Assembly (NCBI GenBank): GCA_902493275.1
Contig: CABUOQ010000010.1
Coordinates: 1 to 58,936 of the forward strand
Direction of reading: 5' to 3'
DNA: 58,936 nucleotides
Source: an uncultured Bacillota bacterium
GTDB lineage: Bacteria; Bacillota_I; Bacilli_A; RFN20; CAG-449
This document shows positions 52,158 to 58,936 of this stretch, in pieces. The first letter of the stretch is position 1; each line of letters opens with the position of its first letter. Below the pieces are notes generated by a model. It worked only from the letters and a program-made list of their open reading frames with translations. It was not told the origin of the DNA and made no database searches. A program made the translations under genes and the position numbers.

Positions 52158-53681
52158 ATGGAAGAAAAAGAAGAATATATTATTGAGTTAAAAAATGTCG
52201 CTAAAAAATTTGATGACTCAGATACATATGTTGTTGAAAATTTTAATCTTAAAGTTAAAAAAGGTGAATTTGTCACTTTTTTAGGACCTTCTGGGTGTGG
52301 TAAAACAACAACTCTAAGAATGATTGCTGGATTTGAATTACCAACTGAAGGTGAAATTTTATTAAATGGTAAAGATATTTCTCAATTACCTCCATATAAA
52401 AGACCAATTAATACTGTCTTTCAAAGATATGCTCTTTTTTCCCACTTAAATGTTTTTGATAATATTGCATTTGGACTTAATATCAAAAAAGTTCCATATA
52501 CTTATGAAGATAAAAAAGGCAACAAAAAGACTAAAATGATTCATCTTTCAAAAGATAAAATTGTAAAAGAAGTCAAAAAAGCTTTAGAATTAGTCGACCT
52601 TGAAGGATTTGAAAACAGAAATATTTCAACTTTGTCTGGTGGTCAACAACAACGTATTGCCATCGCTCGTGCAATTGTTAATAAGCCTGATATCTTGCTT
52701 TTAGATGAACCACTAGGCGCTCTTGATTTAAAAATGCGTAAAGAGATGCAACTCGAATTAAAAGCTATGCATGAAAAACTTGGAATAACCTTTATCTATG
52801 TTACCCATGATCAAGAAGAAGCTTTAACAATGTCAGACACTATCGTAGTCATGGCCGATGGTATCATTCAACAAATTGGAAAACCTAAAGAAATTTATGA
52901 TGAACCTAAGAATGCTTTTGTTGCCGATTTCATTGGCGAATCAAACATCTATACTGGTACTATTTTTAATAATCATCAAGTGAAGATTCTTACTAAATTA
53001 TTTAAGATGGTTGATGATTTCCCAGTCAATGAAAAAGTTGATGTTGTTATCCGTCCTGAAGATATAATCTTAAAAGAACCTGGACAAGGAACAGTTGATG
53101 GTCTTATAACCTCTAAAATCTTTAAAGGCATTCATTATCAATATGTTATCATGGTTGGAAAAAGTGAAGTCATTGTTCAAACCACAGAATCCTTCCCTGA
53201 AAATCAACTTGTTTCAATTTCTATCGATCCTCAAAATATTCACATTATGCGACGTGATATCACCACAAATACTTACAATGATGCTTATATAAACAAGAAT
53301 AACCAAGTGGTTTTCGCTGGTGCAGAATGGAATTGTAATGTATGTCAATTGCTTAAAAATTCTCATCTTGATGAAGATGGGTATTTAGTGGGTGATGACA
53401 ATAAAAAATATGATTTAAACGATGCTGATGTAATCGTAAATGTCGATATGCAAGATATCATTATCTCTGATAATATGGATGAAGGTAATATCTCCGGATC
53501 AATAATTCAAATGGTTTATAAAGGTGATCACTATCAGTATATTGTTAGAACTGAGGATGAAGAGGATTTTGTCGTCGATAGCGAATGGACATGGAATGAA
53601 AACGATATCGTTTCAGTTATTATAAAACCAGAGAAAATTAAGATGAAATTGAAAGGAGATATTAAAAAATATGAAATTTAG
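52158..53681 (+). CDS. potA: Spermidine/putrescine ABC transporter ATPase PotA, extended form
   Basis: Cytosolic ATPase of 507 aa, about 140 longer than PotA of E. coli. The ATPase part has Walker A GPSGCGKTT, Q-loop VFQRYALF, signature LSGGQQQR, Walker B LLLDEPLGALD and H-loop THDQEEALTM. An extra basic segment (VPYTYEDKKGNKKTKMIHL, about residues 114-132) sits before the signature, as in Mollicutes PotA. The C-terminus has two related beta units, about residues 315-368 and 450-500, each with the pattern I-x-x-[IM]-[FV]-K-G-x-H-Y-Q-Y, i.e. tandem TOBE-like domains. AAAGGAG precedes the ATG; its stop overlaps potB. Confidence 0.94.
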   Translation: MEEKEEYIIELKNVAKKFDDSDTYVVENFNLKVKKGEFVTFLGPSGCGKTTTLRMIAGFELPTEGEILLNGKDISQLPPYKRPINTVFQRYALFSHLNVFDNIAFGLNIKKVPYTYEDKKGNKKTKMIHLSKDKIVKEVKKALELVDLEGFENRNISTLSGGQQQRIAIARAIVNKPDILLLDEPLGALDLKMRKEMQLELKAMHEKLGITFIYVTHDQEEALTMSDTIVVMADGIIQQIGKPKEIYDEPKNAFVADFIGESNIYTGTIFNNHQVKILTKLFKMVDDFPVNEKVDVVIRPEDIILKEPGQGTVDGLITSKIFKGIHYQYVIMVGKSEVIVQTTESFPENQLVSISIDPQNIHIMRRDITTNTYNDAYINKNNQVVFAGAEWNCNVCQLLKNSHLDEDGYLVGDDNKKYDLNDADVIVNVDMQDIIISDNMDEGNISGSIIQMVYKGDHYQYIVRTEDEEDFVVDSEWTWNENDIVSVIIKPEKIKMKLKGDIKKYEI

Positions 53682-54468
53682 ATTTCAGAGAAAATATCTC
53701 TCAATTCCCTATTTATTATTTTTTATCTTATTTGTAGTGATTCCTATTTTATTAATAGTTTATTATGCTTTTACAAATAAAGGGGAAGCTGGAATCTCAT
53801 TTTCAAATTTTAAAAAATTTTTCTCAGATTCCACAAATGTCAATGTTTTACTAATTTCACTAGTTTTTGCTTTAGCTAATACTATTATTTGCCTACTAAT
53901 TGGATATCCAATAGCCTACATTTTAGCTAATAAAAAATTAAATAAAAATAAGGTTATTGTTTTATTATTTATCATGCCAATGTGGATTAATTTCGTTATT
54001 AGAACTGGCGCTACAAGAGAATTACTTACATGGATTGGTCTTGGTGGCGGAACTCATCCTGAGGTCGCAACTATAATTGGTCTTGTCTATAACTATCTTC
54101 CTTTTGTCATTCTACCTTTATATTCAACAATGCTAAAGATGGATTATAATCAAATAGAAGCTAGCTATGATTTAGGCGCAAATGGCTTTAAAACTTTTAC
54201 AAAAGTAATTATTCCTATGACGATGCCTGGAATTGTCTCAGCGATAACTATGGTCTTTATGCCAACCATCTCTTCTTATGTAATCTCTGATTTATTATCA
54301 GAATATAACATTGTTTTGTTTGGTTCCTATATCGATTTATATTTCAATCAAAACGATTGGAACTTCGGTTCATTTATGGCTCTAATTATGCTTTTATTAA
54401 TTGGTTTAAGCGTCTTTATTTCCAATAAATTCACCAAAGAAGAAAATGCGAGGACTTCATTATGGTAA
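53671..54468 (+). CDS. potB: Spermidine/putrescine ABC transporter permease PotB
   Basis: A 265-aa inner-membrane permease with six helices and the BPD_transp_1 domain. The EAA loop reads EASYDLGANGFKTFTKVIIPMTMPG with the conserved G. N-terminal part carries the typical ENYxxFF-like loop (NFKKFFSDST). Overlaps potA by 11 nt and potC by 7 nt. Pairs with PotC to form the channel. Confidence 0.95.
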   Translation: MKFRFQRKYLSIPYLLFFILFVVIPILLIVYYAFTNKGEAGISFSNFKKFFSDSTNVNVLLISLVFALANTIICLLIGYPIAYILANKKLNKNKVIVLLFIMPMWINFVIRTGATRELLTWIGLGGGTHPEVATIIGLVYNYLPFVILPLYSTMLKMDYNQIEASYDLGANGFKTFTKVIIPMTMPGIVSAITMVFMPTISSYVISDLLSEYNIVLFGSYIDLYFNQNDWNFGSFMALIMLLLIGLSVFISNKFTKEENARTSLW

Positions 54469-55265
54469 AAAAGATTCTATCAAAAGTATTTATTTATTTA
54501 ATTTTATTCTTAATGTATCTACCAATATTTATTTTAATCGTGTTTTCATTCACCTCCTCTGACACCATCGGTGTATGGAATGGTTTTACATTCGTATTAT
54601 ATGGTGATATGTTTAAAAATGAGGATTTAATGACTGCTGTAGGAAACACCGTCTTAATCGCAATTGTATCGGCAATAGTATCCACAATTATAGGAACATT
54701 AGGAGCCATCGGTACTTTCTATAGTAGCAAAAGGTATAAAAAATTTATTGAAACAATAACTCAACTACCTGTAGTTAATGCTGAAATTGTTATGGCCCTT
54801 TCATTAGCGGTACTATTTGTATTGATTACTGGTGGAAAATTTACCTTTTTAACCCTATTAGTGGGACATGTCGTTTTAACAGTTGCTTTTGTTTATTTAT
54901 CAGTTAAACCAAAATTACAACAAATGGATCCTAACATATATGAAGCGGCATTAGATTTAGGTGCAGCCCCACGTCGAGCTTTATTTAAAGTTATCTTTCC
55001 TGAAATCCTACCTGGTATATTATCCGGTTTTATGCTTTCATTAACTCTTTCTCTTGATGATTTTGTCATTACTCAATATCTTAAAGAACCAAGTTTTGAA
55101 ACTTTATCGACATATGTACAAAAGATTTTATCAAAAAGACCAATGCCACCTGAGGTTCGAGCTTTAACAACATTTATCTTTCTCCTCGCGGTAATCATTG
55201 TTATCGTAAATAACATAAAAAGTCGTCATGAAGCTAATAAACTTCTTAAAAAAGGAGGAAATTAA
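54462..55265 (+). CDS. potC: Spermidine/putrescine ABC transporter permease PotC
   Basis: A 267-aa permease with six helices. The EAA loop is EAALDLGAAPRRALFKVIFPEILPG, and the following SLTLSLDDFVITQYL motif is characteristic of PotC. The start overlaps potB. It ends 2 nt before potD, whose AAAGGAGG site lies in its last codons. Confidence 0.95.
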   Translation: MVKKILSKVFIYLILFLMYLPIFILIVFSFTSSDTIGVWNGFTFVLYGDMFKNEDLMTAVGNTVLIAIVSAIVSTIIGTLGAIGTFYSSKRYKKFIETITQLPVVNAEIVMALSLAVLFVLITGGKFTFLTLLVGHVVLTVAFVYLSVKPKLQQMDPNIYEAALDLGAAPRRALFKVIFPEILPGILSGFMLSLTLSLDDFVITQYLKEPSFETLSTYVQKILSKRPMPPEVRALTTFIFLLAVIIVIVNNIKSRHEANKLLKKGGN

Positions 55266-55267
55266 AA

Positions 55268-56956
55268 ATGAATAAATATAAAATTATTTCTTTAGGTATC
55301 ATATCTTTATTTGTTTTTTCCTCATGCAATACCTCACAAGATATCAGGCAAACTTTTCCAGAAGATTTCGCCCTTCCAGAAAAAATAAGTGGCTTTGAAG
55401 GTCAAACTTTAACGATATATAACGCTGAGGATTATATCTCTTCTTCTTTTGACGACGGGTATCTTGATTTAATCAGTTTATTTGAATATACCTACGATGT
55501 CAAAGTTAATTACTATACCTTTGATACAATTGAAACTATGTATAATCAAATGACCCTACAAAATGAAGGATATTATGATTTAGTTTGTCCTTCTGAATAC
55601 ATGATTCAAAAATTGATCAATGAGGATCTTTTAGAAAAGATGGATCAATCTAAATTAGATGTCTATAACAAATACGCTTGCAAAAATATTCTTAGTCGCT
55701 TTAATAATATGACCGCGACCGCTTTAGATGAAAATGGAAACCATAAAAAGTTAGGTGACTACGCTGCCGGATATATGTGGGGTACAATGGGAATTGTCTA
55801 TGATCCAAATTATGTCGATCATGAAGACACTAAATCGTGGGATATCTATTGGGATAAGGACTATTATAAATATGCATCCGTAAAAAATTCGATGCGCGAT
55901 ACATATGTGGTTGGTATTCTTCATGGATATAAAGAGGAACTCGACAACTACAAAAAAGAATTATTAGGCGATAAAACTGAAGATGCCCTCACTGAAGAAG
56001 AATATCAAGAATACATAGATAAATACTCTACAAAAGTTCAAGAAGTATTCGATCGTCATGATAAAAAAGATATTAAATTGGTGAAAGAACAATTATCATC
56101 TTTAAAAAACAATATCTATGGATTTGAAGTAGATTCTGGAAAAAATGATATTATTGAAGGAAAAATAAAGATGAATCTCGCCTGGTCAGGGGATGCGATT
56201 TATTCTATCAATGAAGCCTACAATTCTGGAAAAGAATTATATTATTCTGTTCCATTAGAAGGCAGTAACATCTGGTATGATGCTTGGTGTATGCCAAAAA
56301 AAGCTAACACCGAATTAGCCTACGCTTTTATCAATTTCTTATCTGATCCATACTATGCTGCATCAAATATGGATTATATAGGATATAGTTCATTTATAAC
56401 TAGTGAAGATGTTTTTAATACTATCGTACCATGGTATGGCGCTAGCGAATATTATGATGAAGATGAATACTATAGTTATTATGATGAAAATGGTGAATTA
56501 AGCGATGATTCTTCAATCGTTCATTATGAAGATAATTTCTATGTATGCATCAAAGATTCACAAGGAAATTTCCCTACAAATGAAGAATATTTTACTTTAT
56601 TAGATGAAGAAGATGCTCCATTAGATGAATATTATGATTTATCTTATTATTTTAAAGATTCTCTTCCAAATGAAAAAAAACCTATTGTCTATCCATTTGA
56701 TGATTACTATTTAAATATATTAGAAGCTCAATATCCTAATGAAAGGATCATTAAACGATGCGCAGTGATGAACGATTTTGGAGAAGCAAATGCCGATGTA
56801 GTCATCATGTGGTCACAAGTTAGAGCATATACAAATATGACCCCATATTATGTGATATTAATAATTGCCATTATGGCGGTTCCAGCTTATTTAATCTATA
56901 TGCTATACCAAAGAAAAAAAGAAAAACGCTTAGAGAAAATGATTAATAATCAATAA
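55268..56956 (+). CDS. potD: PotD-like polyamine-binding lipoprotein with C-terminal membrane helix
   Basis: A 562-aa extracytoplasmic solute-binding protein, much longer than E. coli PotD (about 350). Signal and lipobox at FSSC (Cys19). Binding-protein motifs: TLTIYNAEDYIS, YDLVCPSEYMI, AGYMWGTMGIVYD, and MNLAWSGDAIYSINEA, then YSVPLEGSNIWYDAWCMPK. Two acidic insertions (about residues 222-285 and 395-475) lack counterparts in classical PotD. A hydrophobic helix near the end (about residues 527-548) and a basic tail (RKKEKR) would make a second membrane anchor. Last gene of the operon, followed by a terminator. Confidence 0.92.
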   Translation: MNKYKIISLGIISLFVFSSCNTSQDIRQTFPEDFALPEKISGFEGQTLTIYNAEDYISSSFDDGYLDLISLFEYTYDVKVNYYTFDTIETMYNQMTLQNEGYYDLVCPSEYMIQKLINEDLLEKMDQSKLDVYNKYACKNILSRFNNMTATALDENGNHKKLGDYAAGYMWGTMGIVYDPNYVDHEDTKSWDIYWDKDYYKYASVKNSMRDTYVVGILHGYKEELDNYKKELLGDKTEDALTEEEYQEYIDKYSTKVQEVFDRHDKKDIKLVKEQLSSLKNNIYGFEVDSGKNDIIEGKIKMNLAWSGDAIYSINEAYNSGKELYYSVPLEGSNIWYDAWCMPKKANTELAYAFINFLSDPYYAASNMDYIGYSSFITSEDVFNTIVPWYGASEYYDEDEYYSYYDENGELSDDSSIVHYEDNFYVCIKDSQGNFPTNEEYFTLLDEEDAPLDEYYDLSYYFKDSLPNEKKPIVYPFDDYYLNILEAQYPNERIIKRCAVMNDFGEANADVVIMWSQVRAYTNMTPYYVILIIAIMAVPAYLIYMLYQRKKEKRLEKMINNQ

Positions 56957-56984
56957 AAAAGTTCTAACTTTAATAAAAATCATG

Positions 56985-57012
56985 CCCCAAATGTTAAAAA
57001 AAACATGCGGGG
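56985..57012. terminator. Bidirectional terminator between potD and serine dehydratase genes
   Basis: CCCCAAATGTT (56985-56995) pairs with AACATGCGGGG (57002-57012), with a 2-nt internal mismatch, followed by TTTTT on the plus strand. Leftward a T-tract (ATTTTTATT) also follows, so it can serve both convergent genes. Confidence 0.85.
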
Positions 57013-57015
57013 TTT

Positions 57016-58206
57016 TTATTTGCAATAATAATTTTTAGCCAAACCACCTAATGATGTCTCTTTATAAGCTTTTGAAAGATCTAAGCCAGTTTCATACATC
57101 GTTTGAACCACAGTATCAAATGATATTTTTCTAGAAGGAGAAACTAAAAATGATAGCGATGAAGCATCTAGAGCTCGTAATGCCGCGATAGCATTTCTTT
57201 CAATACATGGTATTTGAACATATCCATTAACCGGGTCACAAGTTAAACCTAAATGGTGCTCCATAGCAATTTCGGCGGCACATTCAATTTCATCTAGTGA
57301 TCCACCTAATAGATATGTCGCAGCCGCGGCAGACATTGAACAAGCCGCACCAATTTCAGATTGACATCCAGCTAAAGCTCCTGAAACACAAGCATTAGAC
57401 TTTATTACATTTCCAATAATTGACGCTACCGCTAAGGCATCAATCAATTTTTGATCATCAAAATTTTTAATTTTTTTTAAATAAAATAAAACCGCTGGTA
57501 AAACACCACAAGCTCCGCATGTAGGAGCAGTAACTATAATTCCACCGCTAGCATTTTCTTCACTGGTTGCATATGCATATGAAGTTAATAGCTTGATTTT
57601 TAAATCAACGTTTACATCACCATAATATAAATCATAAGCTTTTCTTTTTAAATGTAAATTACCTGGAAGTTCTCCTTGACAATTGATGCCTCGTTTAATC
57701 GCCTTTTCCATAACTAATAATACTTTTTGAAGATATAATTTACATTCTTCACCCTCAAATTTATATACAATATCTGCAAGGGAGAGTGCATTTTGAAGAC
57801 AATATTCTTTAATTTGTAAAAAATTCTTAAACGGATATGGATTGTTTTCTTGATTAGGTTCTCTTTTATCAAGATTTATAATTGATCCTCCACCAATTGA
57901 GGCAAATTTCTCTTTGGCAATAATCATATTATTTTTCTTAGCGGTAATTTCTAAATAATTAGGATAAGGAATATTTATATCAAAATTATATGAAATATCG
58001 CATTTATAATTTTTAAAAGTTTTAATCAAAATATAATCTGTTAAATGCCCTTTTCCAGTAAGAGCTAATGAGCCATACAAAACAACATCAAAAGCATCAG
58101 CATTTTCATACTTTTCAATCATATATCTTGCGCATCTTTCTGGTCCCATAGTATGAGATGAAGATGGTCCTGATCCTATCCTGTATATATTTTTAATCTG
58201 TTCCAT
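57016..58206 (-). CDS. L-serine dehydratase, iron-sulfur type, single chain
   Basis: A 396-aa [4Fe-4S] enzyme converting L-serine to pyruvate and ammonia, with beta and alpha parts fused. The beta domain starts with GPSSSHTMGPERC. The alpha domain contains APTCGACGV, CVSGALAGCQSEIGAACSMSA and HHLGLTCDPVNGYVQIPCIERN; the cluster cysteines lie in these blocks. It is shorter than E. coli SdaA (454), mainly in the beta part. TATAAT (58218-58223, minus) ends 11 nt before the ATG with no ribosome site. Together with glyA it handles serine flux. Confidence 0.95.
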   Translation of the reverse strand: MEQIKNIYRIGSGPSSSHTMGPERCARYMIEKYENADAFDVVLYGSLALTGKGHLTDYILIKTFKNYKCDISYNFDINIPYPNYLEITAKKNNMIIAKEKFASIGGGSIINLDKREPNQENNPYPFKNFLQIKEYCLQNALSLADIVYKFEGEECKLYLQKVLLVMEKAIKRGINCQGELPGNLHLKRKAYDLYYGDVNVDLKIKLLTSYAYATSEENASGGIIVTAPTCGACGVLPAVLFYLKKIKNFDDQKLIDALAVASIIGNVIKSNACVSGALAGCQSEIGAACSMSAAAATYLLGGSLDEIECAAEIAMEHHLGLTCDPVNGYVQIPCIERNAIAALRALDASSLSFLVSPSRKISFDTVVQTMYETGLDLSKAYKETSLGGLAKNYYCK

Positions 58207-58365
58207 ACTCTATTTTTATTATAGATTAAATAAGAACAAAATTGGTAATATTTCATATAATAATTTTAGAATATCAATATTGATACTCTATTTTTGAAAA
58301 AGTATATTTTCTTATTGTTTTTTAATTTAGTATTTGCTAAAATCATATTTGCTCGTAGTGATGAT

Positions 58366-58440
58366 GGTTCCTTAGCCAAGTTGGTAAGGCAATTGACTGC
58401 AACTCAATCACCGCTGGTTCAAATCCGGCAGGAACCTCCA
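58366..58440 (+). tRNA. tRNA-Cys(GCA)
   Basis: A 75-nt cloverleaf: acceptor GGTTCCT with AGGAACC, anticodon loop CTGCAAC giving GCA, T arm GGTTCAAATCC, encoded CCA at 58438-58440. First of four tRNAs in tandem. Confidence 0.95.
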
Positions 58441-58508
58441 TTATTTCAGCAAAAATTATTAGTCAAAGTGTTGACTTTATCTAATGTTTAAGCTATATTA
58501 TTAGCGTT

Positions 58509-58585
58509 GCGCTAGTAGCTCAACTGGATAGAGTATCAGACTACGAATCTGGGGGTTGCGAGTTCGATTCTTGCCTAGCGCGCCA
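58509..58585 (+). tRNA. tRNA-Arg(ACG)
   Basis: A 77-nt cloverleaf: acceptor GCGCTAG with CTAGCGC, anticodon loop CTACGAA giving ACG (A34 read as inosine after TadA editing), T arm GAGTTCGATTC, encoded CCA at 58583-58585. Confidence 0.96.
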
Positions 58586-58589
58586 TCCT

Positions 58590-58666
58590 CGGGAAATAGC
58601 ACAGCTTGGTAGTGCACCTGATTTGGGATCAGGGGGTCGCAGGTTCGAATCCTGTTTTCCCGACCA
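58590..58666 (+). tRNA. tRNA-Pro(TGG)
   Basis: A 77-nt cloverleaf: acceptor CGGGAAA with TTTCCCG, anticodon loop TTTGGGA giving UGG, T arm AGGTTCGAATCCT, encoded CCA at 58664-58666. Four nt after tRNA-Arg. Confidence 0.96.
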
Positions 58667-58706
58667 TTAACAATATCAGGAATTAATTCCTGTTAACATA
58701 TATTTT

Positions 58707-58782
58707 GGGGCTGTAGCTCATCTGGGAGAGCACCTGATTTGCACTCAGGAGGTAGCGAGTTCGATCCTCGTCAGCTCCACCA
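58707..58782 (+). tRNA. tRNA-Ala(TGC)
   Basis: A 76-nt cloverleaf: acceptor GGGGCTG with CAGCTCC, which contains the G3-U70 wobble that specifies alanine; anticodon loop TTTGCAC gives UGC; encoded CCA at 58780-58782. Confidence 0.96.
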
Positions 58783-58794
58783 AAATTGTAATTT

Positions 58795-58812
58795 ACGCCT
58801 ATTTATAGGCGT
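58795..58812 (+). terminator. Terminator of the tRNA cluster
   Basis: ACGCCTA (58795-58801) pairs perfectly with TAGGCGT (58806-58812) around TTTA, followed by seven T residues. Confidence 0.9.
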
Positions 58813-58884
58813 TTTTTTATTATTAATTCAACAAATTCAAAACGAAAGCGTTAAAAGACTCCAGTTGAACTAATGTGTACTGTA

Positions 58885-58909
58885 TACGTTAAAATTTAAC
58901 ACGTATAAT
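58885..58909 (+). promoter_or_regulatory. Palindrome next to a TATAAT at the right edge
   Basis: TACGTTAAA (58885-58893) and TTTAACACGTA (58895-58905) form an inverted repeat with one bulge that runs into TATAAT (58904-58909). It may be the operator and -10 of a gene beyond the window. Confidence 0.3.
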
Positions 58910-58936
58910 AAAAAAAGAAAAAGATAATCAGAAATA

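Noticed and set aside
58294..58491. Open frame with hydrophobic N-terminus on the plus strand
   Set aside because: It runs through the tRNA-Cys gene; the apparent signal peptide is AT-rich chance sequence without a ribosome site.
1..58936. Alternative genetic code (TGA as Trp)
   Set aside because: Although many stops are TAA/TAG, genes at 2827, 36490 and 38520 end properly in TGA, and the tRNA-Trp has anticodon CCA only.

Overview
The window is AT-rich chromosomal DNA from a low-GC Gram-positive bacterium, probably an uncultured member of the Bacilli close to the Erysipelotrichales/Mollicutes branch. The basis is the extreme A+T bias, AGGAGG-type ribosome sites, polyserine-linker lipoproteins, a LtaS-like sulfatase, a YkpA-type ABC-F protein, KtrAB potassium uptake and a Mollicutes-style potABCD cluster. 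The standard bacterial code is used: several genes end in TGA, and the only tRNA-Trp has anticodon CCA. The genus cannot be named from sequence alone.

Layout. 0-1 kb: a phage-type tyrosine recombinase at the left edge. 1-10 kb: flavoprotein, guanylate-kinase-like protein, an NrnA/SDR/ABC-F operon, a GT2/MATE operon and a methyltransferase. 10-12 kb: ktrB-ktrA. 12-14.6 kb: a 5'-nucleotidase-like lipoprotein behind a protein with a GreA-C-like tail. 14.7-18.5 kb: a GT8, sugar transporter (MFS) and GH2 glycosidase operon. 18.5-21 kb: membrane protein, glyA and a glutamine-amidotransferase-like hydrolase. 21-23.3 kb: a secreted papain-like protease with a cysteine-rich anchored partner, plus a decayed partial copy of the partner at 25.0 kb. 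23.4-29.4 kb: tRNA-Gln, DUF4250, acetyltransferase, a membrane J-protein pair, a lipoprotein amidase and topoisomerase III. 29.4-31 kb: KDG kinase and KDPG aldolase. 31-37.5 kb: YwqG-like protein, LtaS-like sulfatase, ABC exporter, and an esterase overlapping a membrane beta-propeller protein. 37.5-44.7 kb: an uncharacterised sugar-catabolic cluster (two Gfo/Idh dehydrogenases and an isomerase) opposite an AraC regulator, then MFS, iron alcohol dehydrogenase and zinc-ribbon genes. 44.8-49 kb: a VanZ-type gene split by an in-frame TAA, IS debris, and an SGNH hydrolase divergent from a TetR regulator. 49-58.2 kb: YqeY-like protein, ABC-F, XRE-cupin regulator plus potABCD, and serine dehydratase. 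58.4-58.8 kb: tRNA-Cys-Arg-Pro-Ala with a terminator.

Most of the window is ordinary chromosomal housekeeping and carbohydrate metabolism; there is no CRISPR array, prophage or recognisable defence island. The main unusual signals are: a recurrent promoter layout with the -10 box only 6-11 nt before the ATG (candidate leaderless mRNAs); a GreA-C-like domain on an unfamiliar helical body; the secreted protease with its CCCC-motif partner and relic; a PotA with two tandem C-terminal TOBE-like units and a PotD with lipid and transmembrane anchors; a stop-interrupted VanZ protein; and a TetR-type palindrome that exactly fills a promoter spacer.
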